DNA of 64,000 nucleotides from Dioscorea cayenensis subsp. rotundata (Eukaryota > Streptophyta > Magnoliopsida > Dioscoreales > Dioscoreaceae): positions 14,422,732-14,486,731 of the forward strand of contig NC_052486.1 in assembly GCF_009730915.1 (NCBI RefSeq), written 5' to 3'. Numbering within the stretch: the first letter of the stretch is position 1; each line of letters begins with the position of its first letter. The notes below the pieces were generated by a model that did no database searches, was not told where the DNA came from, and saw nothing but the letters and a program-made list of their open reading frames with translations. A program made the position numbers and the translations under genes. Below are positions 48,605 to 59,045 of this stretch, one piece after another.

Positions 48605-48837
48605 CATTATTAGCTATAGAGGCGGTTATAACCGCCTCTACACATGTTATTTAAAACAGCTTCTGTAGATAAAACTTACCCCAACGGTTGGTACAAACCG
48701 GCTCTAAAGTGTAGAGCCGGCTTGATACGAAGCAGTTTAGAAGCGGGTGAAAAAACCAACTCTATAGCTATAGAGGCGGTTATAACCACCTCTATAGGGT
48801 TTGAAAACCGCCTCAAAAACCCTCTTTTGGTGTAGTA
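48605..48837. repeat. Right subterminal palindromes of the CACTA element
   Basis: Includes a perfect 24-bp palindrome at 48617-48640 (each half TAGAGGCGGTTA), a second imperfect copy at about 48770-48795 and an agccggct-type inverted pair at about 48697-48722. The left end has a related pair at 44698-44720. Confidence 0.85.
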
Positions 48838-49119
48838 ATGCACTTAAATGGAGGCGTACTTAAACATATAAATATAAAATCTCATTTGTGCTATTTCATT
48901 CTTATTCCAAAATGTCCACTTGTAAAGGTTTTTCATATCTCAATTTATGTCTCTAAAATTAATTTATAAATATATTTTTATCAATCTATTTAAATACATT
49001 TTTTACTATAAATCTACAACCTCAGTAAATAAAGAGAGAAATGGATAGAATTAAAAAAATAAATTTTTATAAATTTTTTTAATCTAACTACTATTTATAT
49101 TACTGAAGAATTCTTAGTG

Positions 49120-49360
49120 TGCATGAGTGTGTTACTTAAGAACCTTAATCGGGTGGCAGATGAGATCGCCAAATTTGCACTGAAAATCCTTCCATTTATC
49201 TTTTTCACAAAGGACTCAACCTTCCCAATTGGCTGGTGGAGACAACAATCGCCAGTAACTTAAATTTTTAAGCTTTGCTTATGTTTCTGTTATACGCCTT
49301 TCTTTTGGTTGTTTTATTTTTCATTGTTAGCTCTTCCAAAAACAAAAACAAAAAAAAATT
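49120..49360 (+). mobile_element. LINE 3' end, plus strand
   Basis: Begins inside the RNase H C-terminus (NLNRVADEIAKFAL), reaches a stop within ~40 codons, then a T-rich 3' untranslated region ending in caaaaacaaaaaaaaa. Typical 5'-truncated plant LINE. Confidence 0.75.
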
Positions 49361-49396
49361 AAAATTAAAAACTGAATATATATATATATATATATA

Positions 49397-49597
49397 TTTG
49401 AAAAAGTGGATAAACCATATTCATTGAAAACAAAAGGAACAACAAAGCAGTCAAAATACAACGGGAGTGGAAACTAATAAAATACAATACCAAAAGTAGA
49501 AAAAAGAGAAATACAGATAGAGAAGAGAGCCAAGGCCTAAGGGGCCTAGAGCGCTATCAGAGCCTCACAGCCTACTCAACTGGTCCTTCTTCTCCTT
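49397..49597 (-). mobile_element. LINE 3' end, minus strand, cut by copia element 4
   Basis: Contains the complement of the LINE motif tggtttatccactttttc next to an AT run. The rest of the element is interrupted on the right by the LTR at 49598. Confidence 0.65.
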
Positions 49598-50134
49598 TGT
49601 TAAATATTGGCTTGATATCCTTGTGATGAAGCCAAATCTTGATCTCTTTTAATCCAACGGTCTAGATTGCTCTATTGTTTATATAGGGTTATGTTTGTTG
49701 GGTGTTGTGTAATGAGAGAAAAGAGAGAGAGAGAGAGAGGGAGAGGGAGAGTTCTCTTGTATTTGAAGAGTGGAAAGAGTGGTGTAGAGGAGAGCTCTTG
49801 TTTGCTTGATCTCATTAAAGTAAGGTAAGACCCTTGTTTTTTAGGCAAGGCTAGTTTTTAGAGTTTGGTAATCCTCTTGTGGCTTTATGCCTATTTTTTA
49901 TACTCTTTTACTCTTGTAATTCTCCCATGATATAGTGAAGCATTATTCTCCCGTAGATGTAGCTTGTTCTTAGCCGAACCATGTTAAATTGGTGCCTCTT
50001 ATTTTATTCTTGTGAGATTGGTTGTATGTTATCCTTACATTGCCATTCATTGTGTGATTGCTAGGTATTGTGATATTGCACACCAAGTGTTCGATGAATT
50101 GCCACACTAGTTCCGCGCTTCCTCACACGCAACA
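49598..50134 (+). repeat. 5' LTR of copia element 4
   Basis: 537 bp from TGTTAAATATTGG to CACGCAACA, containing a GA-rich microsatellite near 49725-49750 and a TTTATATAGGG TATA-like box near 49678. Confidence 0.92.
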
Positions 50135-50231
50135 ATTGGTATAAGAGCTTCGTTCTAGGGTTGTGGATGTTGTCTAAGCTTGCAATTGAAAGAATTGGGG
50201 CTTGTATAGGTAGTGATTCGATTTCATAGCA

Positions 50232-51989
50232 ATGGATAAGACAATGGAGTTTGAAAAGCTCAAAGAGGACAATTGGGCAGTATGGAAGATAATGATGGAG
50301 GATCACCTTGTCTATAAGGAGTTGGATCTACCACTATTAGGGAATGAGGTTAAACCCTCACCTATGAGTGATGAACAATGAAAGATTCTTGATCGAAAAT
50401 GTTTGTCGGTGATAAGGCCATGTATTTCACCATCTATCTTGTTTGATGTTTATCAATGTAAAACCGCTCATGAACTTTGGAATACTTTGGAGCAATCTTT
50501 TGAGCAACCATCGGGTATCAATAAGATGCATGCCATGAAGAGGTTATTTCTCTTGAAAATGAAGGATGGTGTCAGTGCGAAAGCATGTGAATGAGTTTAA
50601 CTCTATTGTGGCACAATTAAAGGGTCTAAAGGTAAATATTGATGAAGAGGTCTTATGCTTGCTACTTTTGAGCTCTTTGATTCCAAGTTGGGATACTCTT
50701 GTTATTACCGTGGCAAATACAATGGGGCTTCTTCACAAATGTCTAGTGACTCAAGTCAAGCACTAGCGGCTGATGAAAGAGGAAAGTCTCAACAAAGGGA
50801 TGATGTTTTGGCTAGTAAGGGAAAGTCACAAGCAAAGGGAAGATCAAAGTCACGGGGCCGGGTTGTTACTTGTTGGTATTGCAAGAAACAAGGTCATATG
50901 AAGAATGATTGTAATATTTTGAAGAGAAAGCGAAAGGGGAAGCAAGTTGATGGTGAAGCAAGCATAGCATCTCAAAGTGATGATGGAGTCACATTAAGCA
51001 TTGCTTGTATGGTATCTTCTTCCATAGATACTTGGATGTTGGACTCTGGTGCTTCATTTCACATATGTCCGGATCGATCATTTTTCTCCACTTATAAAGA
51101 GGTTGATTGTGGTAATGTCTACCTCATCAATGATCGTGCTTTTTGGGCATTGGATGTGGTTATTAAGCAAGCAAATGGGAAGGAGCATACATTGACTAAT
51201 GTGGAGCATGTTCCTGAGATAACAAAGAATCTTATTTCGGCGAGGCAACTTGATGAGGCCGGTTATGTGGTTACTTTTGGCAATGGATTGTGGAAAATCT
51301 CCAAAGGTTGTATGACAGTATTGAAGGGGAAAAAGAATGGAAGCTTATACACTTTTCTTTGTTCACCAGATGTATGTCGGCAAGTGGACATGATGATGTG
51401 CATGTTTAGCATAGTCGGCTTGGACATCTTAGTAAGCATGGAATGAAGGTATTACAAGATAAAAAGCTATTCCTTTATTTAAGAATTCATCTCTTGAATT
51501 ATGTGTGCATTGCATCATGGACAAGCAACATAGAGTAAATTTTAAGAGGCATGAATCTCATGGAAAGTTGAAGGCATTGGAGTTGGTTTATTCCGGTGTT
51601 TGTCGCCCTATGAATGCCAAGTCTCTTGGTGGTGCTTCTTATTTTGTCACTTTCATGGATGATTATTCTAGAAAGTGTTGGCTTTATCCATTAGCATCCA
51701 AGGATCAAGTTTTTAAAACTTTCAAGAAGTTCAAGGCCCGTGTTGGGAAAGAAAGTGAAAGGTTTATAAAATGCTTGCAAACCGACAATGGTGGAGAGTT
51801 TTGCTCTAGTGCTTTTGATGGTTTTTGTGCGGAGAGTGGCATCAAGAGAGTGAAGACGGTCCCTTACACCGCACAACAAAATGGTGTCATTGAAAGAATG
51901 AATAGGACTACTGTGGAAAGGGTAAGAAGTATGTTGTCTCACTCCGGTCTTCCTAAGTTCTTTTGGGCGGAAGCGACAAATACGGAGGT
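50232..51989 (+). pseudogene. gag, protease and partial integrase of copia element 4
   Basis: ATG 50232 starts gag (MDKTMEFEKLKEDNWAVWKI). A stop falls near 50380 and frameshifts near 50580 and 50690. The zinc knuckle CWYCKKQGHMKNDC is intact near 50872, and the protease reads TWMLDSGASFHICPD near 51030. Integrase continues with VYSGVCRPM, FMDDYSRKCWLYPL, LQTDNGGEFCSS and YTAQQNGVIERMNR, then FFWAEATNTE, where the hAT element cuts in. The third catalytic acidic residue (in GVIER) is present. Confidence 0.87.
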
Positions 51990-52941
51990 CAGGGGCGGAG
52001 GCATGGGGTGGCCAGTGGGGGCCACGCCCCAAGTTTTCAAAATTTTTTTAGTACCATACTACCATGATACCATCCAGTCATCCACCCCTTAAAAATATGA
52101 GAGTAATTCATGTTGGTGGGCCCATTGAGTGGTTGTATTATATTACTCTATTCTAAAACTCCAAAGTCCAAACGGTCAAACACCTTTAAAGTTTTAATAA
52201 TTTATTCTTTTTTTTTTTGCTTTTCTCAATGACTCTAACATCACTTCACTAGCTCATAGACTCACATGTCATTATTCACCAAAGGCTACTATATTGACAA
52301 TTTTGCAAAGATAGAAAGAGTGAAAGAAATCAAGAATCCCATTCAATTTTAGGGTTGGGCAGCCAGGGCAGGGTAATTGACGCCATTGTTGATGTCTTGC
52401 TGGAGTGGAGGTGGATACACAGTTGTGCTCTTCAGTCTTCAAGGATTCCTGCAAATCAGCAATTCTGCAAAGAGCTCTTTGATCTCAACTATTAGGTAAA
52501 TTTGATTTGGATTAATGGTAGAAATTTATAGTTTTAGTGATTATTTTTATGTAAAAAATCTATATTATGCTAAATTGCTATTTGCTAATACTAATATACT
52601 ATCTTTTGGTCAAAAAGATTGATGAGAGACTGCATAATTTAAAAGAGGAGTTTGATGCCAGTGCCTATCCAACAGTCCAAGATTTTAAGCACTAACTAAA
52701 GCACAAGACAAGAAGACTCTTGCACAGGTTAGTTTTCTTTGATAGTTAATTTTTAATTATATGAAATGGTGAAATTGTGAAAGCATTAAGCATGTGCATC
52801 ATCAATGCATGATTGCCCTTTCAATTTTCTTTCTTATATATAAATTCAACCTGTACCAGTGTACCACTACAAATCCACACATGGTGACTAATGACTATGG
52901 CTTGTTAATATAGTTTTATATATTGCTTTTAGGATTGAAAG

Positions 52942-55392
52942 ATGTTTAAGAAGAAAACTATTGATTCATTTTTCAAGAGAAAAGACAGAAATGATGAAGA
53001 AGCACAACCTATGTCTAGTGCACAAAATGCAACTTCAAATATAGAAACTGGTGTTGAAAATGTTAATCAACAACAGCCATCTCCATCAGCAATGCCAATC
53101 TTGGAGTTGGAGCAACATGTCCAACCACCTCCTTCCAAATTTATCAAGATTGGAGTAACCAAACAAGAAAAGGTTAATATTGATTCTTTAATTCGTGATC
53201 CTGGAAAACGCCCACAAATTTGGGATTATCCTATTAATCAACAAGATGAAATTCGTAGGGCATATATGAAGTTTGGGCCATACCAATTTATAATGGATGT
53301 ATATCCACTTTCTGGTCAAGATGATCATCCTCGTCGATTTCAAGCTCATTGGTTTAAAGTATTTCCTTGGTTAGAGTATTCACCAGAAGAAGATGCTGCT
53401 TTTTGCTTTCCATGTTATTTATTCTCTAAAAGATCAAGCTCATTCACTTTAAAAGGATTTAGAAATTGGAAAAAAGTGAATAGCGGGAAAGATTGTGCAT
53501 TTCTATCTCATGTGGGAAAGGGTCCTAATTCTCCTCACAACATTGCAGTTAAATACTTTGAAGATTTGAAGAATCAATCATGCCATATTGACAAAGTATT
53601 GGTTAAACAAACCTCACAACAAATTATGAGTAATCGCCTACGTCTTAAAGCCTCTATAGATGTTGTTAGATGGTTGACATTTCAAGCTTGTGCTTTTAGA
53701 GGGCATGATGAAAGTTTGGGATCGAAGAACCGAGGTAATTTTCTTGAAATGATAAAGCTTTTGGCTTCTTATAATAAAGAAGTAGATGAAGTTGTCTTAG
53801 AGAATGCCCCTCAAAATGCAAGATACACTTTACCTACTATTCAAAAAGAAATTTTACATGCTTTTGCTAGAAAGGTGCAAAGTGAAATTCGAGAAGAGAT
53901 TAGTGATGCAAAGTTTTGTTTGATTGTCGATGAAGCTCGAGATGAATCTAAAAGAGAACAAATGGCTCTTGTTATTAGATTCGTTGATAAGCATGGATTT
54001 GTCAAGGAGCGTTTTCTTGATATAGTACATGTTAAAGATACTACTGCACCCACTCTTAAGCAAGAGATTTGTTCAGTCTTATCTCATCATAATCTTCACA
54101 TTCAAAATATTAGAGGTCAAGGATATGATGGAGCTAGTAATATGCGTGGAGAGTGGAATGGTTTACAAGCTTTAATTCTTCAAGAATGCCCTTATGCATA
54201 CTATGTACATTGTTTAGCTCATCAGTTACAACTAGCTCTTGTTGCTGCAGCTAAAGAAGCAGTTGATGTCCATGCTTTCTTTCAAAATTTGAGTGTGATT
54301 GTTAATGTTGTGTGTTCTTCATGTAAACGCAATGATGAATTACAAGCTGCTTATGTATCTGAAATTGCTAACTTGATTGCAAATGATGAGATTGAGACTG
54401 GAAGGGGAGTTAACCAAATTGGCACATTACAGAGACCAGGTGATACTAGATGGAGTTCTCATTTCAATTCTATATGCAGCCTTTTACGCATGTATAATGT
54501 AACTGCTTTGGTTCTTGAAGATTTAGCTATTAAAGGATCTACTTACTCCCAACGAGGTGATGCTACATATGCTCTCAAAGCATTGGTGTCATTTGATTTT
54601 GTTTTCATTTTACATGTGTTGAAAGAAATTATGGGAATTACCGACAAACTTTGTCAATCTTTGCAACAAAAGTCTCAAGATATTTTGAATGCTATATCCT
54701 TGGTCTCTACCACAAAATTGTTGATTCAAAATTTAAGAGATTGTGGTTGGAATCCTCTTTTAGAAAAAGTAACTTCTTTTTGTAGTAGACAAGCTATTCA
54801 AATTTCTGATATGAATGGTGTTTATTCAGACATAATTCGATCCCGGCGGCATAAAGATTCTATGACAGTAGAGCATCATTATCACGTCGATATATTTACT
54901 ACTGTTATAGATTATCAGTTAAAAGAATTAAATAGCAGATTCAGTGAGCAAGCAACAGAACTTCTTATACTGAGTACAGCTTTAGATCCTAAGGATGCAT
55001 TCAAGTCATTTGATGCTAGGGACATTTGTACTCCTGTTGAGAAATTTTACTCATCAGATTTTTCTGAGCAAGAAAAGATTCAATTGGAATATGAATTGCA
55101 ACATTATGAGCTTGATGTGCCCAAAGATCCGAATTTTCAAAACTTGTTTACTATTAGTGAATTATGTCAAAAGCTTGTAGAGAATGGAAAGTCTAGTTTT
55201 TATCCTTTGATTGACAGATTATTACGGCTTGTCTTAACTCTTCCGGTATCAACAGCAACCACAGAACGGGCTTTTTCTGCTATGAAAATTACTAAAACAA
55301 GGCTTCGCAACAAGATGGAAGATGGTTTTCTCATTGATTACATGATTGTCTATATTGAGAAGGAGATTGCAGAAAATTTACCACAGATATGA
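52942..55392 (+). CDS. hAT transposase (TTF-type zinc finger / ZMYM1-like)
   Basis: 816 codons, ATG to TGA, no interruption. Basic N-terminus (MFKKKTIDSFFKRK), TTF-type zinc finger near residues 140-165 (FPWLEYSPEEDAAFCFPCYLF), DUF4371-like segment, then hAT catalytic features: Asp about 330 in CLIVDEARDE, Asp in GQGYDGASNM (about 393-402), the C-X2-H motif CLAH at 424-427, the RW pair at 503-504 (GDTRWSSH), and a C-terminal dimerisation region with TATTERAFSAMK (about 771-782), which holds the likely catalytic Glu. It cuts and rejoins the ends CAGGGGCGG. Length and motif set fit complete plant hAT transposases of this type. Promoter and splicing are not resolved. Confidence 0.92.
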   Translation: MFKKKTIDSFFKRKDRNDEEAQPMSSAQNATSNIETGVENVNQQQPSPSAMPILELEQHVQPPPSKFIKIGVTKQEKVNIDSLIRDPGKRPQIWDYPINQQDEIRRAYMKFGPYQFIMDVYPLSGQDDHPRRFQAHWFKVFPWLEYSPEEDAAFCFPCYLFSKRSSSFTLKGFRNWKKVNSGKDCAFLSHVGKGPNSPHNIAVKYFEDLKNQSCHIDKVLVKQTSQQIMSNRLRLKASIDVVRWLTFQACAFRGHDESLGSKNRGNFLEMIKLLASYNKEVDEVVLENAPQNARYTLPTIQKEILHAFARKVQSEIREEISDAKFCLIVDEARDESKREQMALVIRFVDKHGFVKERFLDIVHVKDTTAPTLKQEICSVLSHHNLHIQNIRGQGYDGASNMRGEWNGLQALILQECPYAYYVHCLAHQLQLALVAAAKEAVDVHAFFQNLSVIVNVVCSSCKRNDELQAAYVSEIANLIANDEIETGRGVNQIGTLQRPGDTRWSSHFNSICSLLRMYNVTALVLEDLAIKGSTYSQRGDATYALKALVSFDFVFILHVLKEIMGITDKLCQSLQQKSQDILNAISLVSTTKLLIQNLRDCGWNPLLEKVTSFCSRQAIQISDMNGVYSDIIRSRRHKDSMTVEHHYHVDIFTTVIDYQLKELNSRFSEQATELLILSTALDPKDAFKSFDARDICTPVEKFYSSDFSEQEKIQLEYELQHYELDVPKDPNFQNLFTISELCQKLVENGKSSFYPLIDRLLRLVLTLPVSTATTERAFSAMKITKTRLRNKMEDGFLIDYMIVYIEKEIAENLPQI

Positions 55393-56161
55393 TAATTGAT
55401 GATTTTTATGCAATGAAACATCGACGAGCACAACTTAAGAAATGAGGTATATCCGTATATATTTGTTTGAACAATTGAACTTTTCTTTAAGTACCAATTT
55501 CTATATTATATTTTCATTCAATATTTAGCCATTTTATTTGAAGTTGATTCAATGACATGTCAATTGCAAATTTTTTAGACACTCATTCTCTTTGAAAGTG
55601 TGGTATTGAGTAAAGTTGATTGGCTAATGTTATAAACTTATAATTGTCATTTGATTAGTTGTGGAGTCTATATGCTATTGGTGAGATTTTGGTTTATGAA
55701 AGCTTGGAACCATTTGTTATTGATGCTTCTGTAGGAATCAATTGGATACTTGGATTTGTTTTGATTGTATTTGTGCTATTAATGAGAGTTATTGTGTTGC
55801 TATGTTTTGATGTTTGGGTAGAATTTAATGAGTGATTTTACTATCTTGTTTCAGACTTTCAGGTTGTGTGGCAACTGTTGATTCAGTGTTGTGCACTAGT
55901 GGAGTATTCAATGGAGTGTAAGTGGAGCATCCAAGATAGCCTTGGCTAGATAATGTTAGTAGTGGTGTTATGCCTAAAATTTGTTTCGGTTTGGTGTTCC
56001 ATTAAGTTGCAATGTGGTTTTTTGTTTGTTTTTGTGATGCTTATTTGTTGTAAGTTTTTCTAATTAATTAATGTACTTTTTGAATTGACTCAAAAAAACA
56101 AATTATGTTCAAATTTTTTAATCTCGGCCCCCCTTTTATTTAAATCCTGGCTCCGCCCCTG
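55393..56161. other. 3' region of the hAT element
   Basis: AT-rich untranslated and subterminal sequence, with the inverted terminus at the end; no further frame. Confidence 0.6.
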
Positions 56162-56322
56162 ATAACAGATATTCTACTTTTCTAACTATCATTGTCAAAG
56201 CCCTGTATATAATGATCTCATGGAATGATGCAGCTCTAGAGTCAAATGAAGCTAGGCTTGAAGGCTTTGTTGTGACCGCCAAGCGTAGTTTGGAGTTCCT
56301 TGGACACCCCTTAGGTTCAGGA
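56162..56322. other. Short segment between hAT right end and inverted LTR
   Basis: 161 bp. On the plus strand one frame stays open (SWNDAALESNEARLEGF, TAKRSLEFLGHPLG), which I do not recognise. It is not the continuation of the copia integrase cut at 51989. Confidence 0.35.
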
Positions 56323-56989
56323 TGTTGCGTGTGAGAAAGTGTGGAACTAGTGTGGCAATTTGTCGAACACTTGGTGTGCAATATCACAATACCTAGCAAT
56401 CACACAATGAATGGGCAATGTAAGGATAACATATAACCAATCTCACAAGAATAAAGTAAGAGACACCAATTTAACATGGTTCGGTTAAGAACAAGCCTAC
56501 ATCCACGGGAGAACAATGCTTCACTACATCATGGGGGAATAACAAGAGTAAAAGAGTACAAGAAATAGGCATAAAGCCACAAGAGGATTACCAAGCTCTA
56601 AAAACTAGCCTTACTTAAAAAACAAGAGTCTTACCTTGCTTTAATGAGATCAAACAAGAACAAGAGCTCTCCTCTACACCACTCTTTCCACTCTCCAAAT
56701 ACAAGAGAACTTTCCCTCTCTATCTCTCTCTCTTTTCTCTCATTACACAACACTTAACAAACATAACCCTATATAAACAATAGAGTAATCTAGACCGTTG
56801 GATTAAAAGAGATCAAGATTTGGCTTCATCACAAGGATATCAAGTCAATATTTAACAATCCCCCACTTGAAAACAAATCTTCAATCAAGCATCAATGAAA
56901 CATTAAGTATTGTGCTCCAAACATCTGGGTTACGTCTCCACTAACCTAGAAAGCCTCCTACAATGAGAAGTCTTCTCCGTAGGCACAAC
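56323..56989 (-). mobile_element. Ty1/copia element 5: 3' LTR and 3' internal end, minus strand
   Basis: 56323-56857 (535 bp) is the element-4 type LTR in reverse orientation, full length, TGTTAAAT to CGCAACA when read on the minus strand. To its right the complement of the purine tract aagtgggggat shows that this is a 3' LTR, with about 120 bp of internal sequence before a hAT-like end at 56990. The rest of the element is missing. It is therefore a second, oppositely oriented family member or an inverted part of element 4. Confidence 0.85.
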
Positions 56990-57184
56990 TAGGGGTGAGC
57001 AAAAAAATCCGGATCCTATGATCCGATCCGATATCCGGTTTTTTTACCCGAATTTTTTGGGTACCCGATCCGAAAAAGAGGGTCAGGTACCGGTCTGAAT
57101 TTTTAAGGTGAAAACCGGATCAGATACGGGTCGGGAGAAATTAAAAACCGGGTATCCGAATCCGATCCGGTTTTTAATATATTC

Positions 57185-57225
<41 letters not shown>

Positions 57226-57230
57226 GATAT
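56990..57230. mobile_element. Single end of a hAT-like element
   Basis: Starts TAGGGGTGAGCAAAAAAATC, an Ac-like terminal sequence, followed by interlaced atccgatccg/cggatcggat repeats and a (TA)n run (about 57186-57222). No matching right end was found, so the right border is uncertain. Confidence 0.5.
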
Positions 57231-57690
57231 AATAAATTTAAATTTTTATATGGTTTTAAAAAAGTAAAAAAGAAAAATCCAAATCCCTCATTTAAACCCT
57301 TTAGTTTAAATTTTCCAAATCACTCATTTAAACCCTGTCTGTTATTAAAGATGTAGTTAAGCTCTTCCAAGCATAAATAAAAAATAATAAAATAAAATGA
57401 GATGAATTGGATCATCCTTTCTTGTCATTCTGTGTTGAAGAGCTGCAACAGCACCATAGAATTATAGTGGGTGAATTTCACTTGAAGCTCTTGGGGTTTT
57501 GAGACCATGATATTCCTTCAGGATTTTAAGAGGAGGCTTGCTAGAGGTTGAAGCCATAGTGAAGGGATTACAAGCCGAGCAAGGGTTAGAGATGATGCTG
57601 GTGCTGACGAGAGGTATATAAATCTATTTATTTACAGGGGGTACGGTAGACTTTTTGTAATTCTGAAAATTAACGTGCAAGTACATCAAG
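57231..57690. other. Intergenic upstream of GST copy E
   Basis: No gene recognised. From about 57680 the sequence is paralogous to the region upstream of GST copy C (from about 23825). Confidence 0.5.
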
Positions 57691-57806
57691 AATGATAAAG
57701 ATATTGTGTAATTCTGAATTTTTTAAGTGGTATACCTGTGAAAATGAACTCCACAGAATAACAAAACTAGTGGCTTTGCAACGGACTGGCAGGGAAGAAA
57801 GAGAGA

Positions 57807-58000
57807 ATGATGAAGCTGACGCTGTGCACCAATCGGATGTCGCAGCCGTTGCGCGCGTTCATAATATTTTGCATGTAATTATCGTTTTTTTTTTTGGAAT
57901 TCCTCATATGGATTACATATTTATTTTGTTATTTTAAAGATTTTTGTTCATAAATTTCAAGGAATTTGTCTTACTAGTGTGATTTTGTTGAGTTGAATTT
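57807..58000 (+). pseudogene. GST copy E, exon 1 and start of intron 1, cut by assembly gap
   Basis: MMKLTLCTNRMSQPLRAFII resembles exon 1 of copy C with several replacements, and the following intron matches copy C closely (tcttactagtgtgattttgttgag region). The donor reads GCATGTAAT where copy C has GCAAGTAAT, so a GT remains but the AA|G codon is altered. Everything after 58000 is in the gap, so whether the gene is whole cannot be judged. Confidence 0.75.
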
Positions 58001-59000
58001 NNNNNNNNNNNNNNNNNNNNNNNNNNNNNNNNNNNNNNNNNNNNNNNNNNNNNNNNNNNNNNNNNNNNNNNNNNNNNNNNNNNNNNNNNNNNNNNNNNNN
58101 NNNNNNNNNNNNNNNNNNNNNNNNNNNNNNNNNNNNNNNNNNNNNNNNNNNNNNNNNNNNNNNNNNNNNNNNNNNNNNNNNNNNNNNNNNNNNNNNNNNN
58201 NNNNNNNNNNNNNNNNNNNNNNNNNNNNNNNNNNNNNNNNNNNNNNNNNNNNNNNNNNNNNNNNNNNNNNNNNNNNNNNNNNNNNNNNNNNNNNNNNNNN
58301 NNNNNNNNNNNNNNNNNNNNNNNNNNNNNNNNNNNNNNNNNNNNNNNNNNNNNNNNNNNNNNNNNNNNNNNNNNNNNNNNNNNNNNNNNNNNNNNNNNNN
58401 NNNNNNNNNNNNNNNNNNNNNNNNNNNNNNNNNNNNNNNNNNNNNNNNNNNNNNNNNNNNNNNNNNNNNNNNNNNNNNNNNNNNNNNNNNNNNNNNNNNN
58501 NNNNNNNNNNNNNNNNNNNNNNNNNNNNNNNNNNNNNNNNNNNNNNNNNNNNNNNNNNNNNNNNNNNNNNNNNNNNNNNNNNNNNNNNNNNNNNNNNNNN
58601 NNNNNNNNNNNNNNNNNNNNNNNNNNNNNNNNNNNNNNNNNNNNNNNNNNNNNNNNNNNNNNNNNNNNNNNNNNNNNNNNNNNNNNNNNNNNNNNNNNNN
58701 NNNNNNNNNNNNNNNNNNNNNNNNNNNNNNNNNNNNNNNNNNNNNNNNNNNNNNNNNNNNNNNNNNNNNNNNNNNNNNNNNNNNNNNNNNNNNNNNNNNN
58801 NNNNNNNNNNNNNNNNNNNNNNNNNNNNNNNNNNNNNNNNNNNNNNNNNNNNNNNNNNNNNNNNNNNNNNNNNNNNNNNNNNNNNNNNNNNNNNNNNNNN
58901 NNNNNNNNNNNNNNNNNNNNNNNNNNNNNNNNNNNNNNNNNNNNNNNNNNNNNNNNNNNNNNNNNNNNNNNNNNNNNNNNNNNNNNNNNNNNNNNNNNNN
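58001..59000. other. Assembly gap, exactly 1,000 N
   Basis: The round length indicates a scaffold placeholder. Left side: nuclear GST intron. Right side: mitochondrial-type sequence. Confidence 0.99.
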
Positions 59001-59045
59001 TGCTCTAAATGTAACCAAAAGCAGTCGAAATTCTATAACAGATTT

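Larger units (their letters stand above)
44661..48837. mobile_element. CACTA (En/Spm) element, ~4.2 kb, no transposase recognised
   Basis: The left end CACTACACCAAA and right end TTTGGTGTAGTA form inverted termini; the last base of the right end is A where CACTA elements have G. Both subterminal zones carry short inverted repeats (agccggtttt/aaaaccggct and tagaggcggttat/ataaccgcctcta), the typical binding zone for the element's regulatory protein. I see no TNPD-type transposase. The interior holds a CT microsatellite with an exon-like segment, a degenerate gypsy piece and a tandem repeat. The 3-bp flanks (act and atg) do not match, so a target duplication is not supported. Confidence 0.85.
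49598..51989 (+). mobile_element. Ty1/copia element 4, 5' part only
   Basis: 5' LTR 49598-50134, primer site TGGTATAAGAGC at 50137-50148, then gag, protease and the first two thirds of integrase. Sequence stops at 51989, where the left end of the hAT element begins; RT, RNase H and the plus-strand 3' LTR are absent. A closely related LTR occurs in reverse orientation at 56323-56857. Confidence 0.9.
51990..56161 (+). mobile_element. hAT element with apparently complete transposase
   Basis: Left end CAGGGGCGGAGGC at 51990 and right end GCTCCGCCCCTG ending at 56161 are inverted termini (11 bp perfect). About 950 bp of leader, possibly with an intron, precede a single long transposase frame at 52942-55392. 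The 8-bp flanks (acggaggt left, ataacaga right) do not match, and the flanking copia pieces belong to different strands, so the region was rearranged after or during insertion. By coding content the element could be autonomous. Confidence 0.88.

Noticed and set aside
44658-48840. A 3-bp target duplication for the CACTA element
   Set aside because: The flanks act and atg differ and the last terminal base is changed, so it cannot be claimed.
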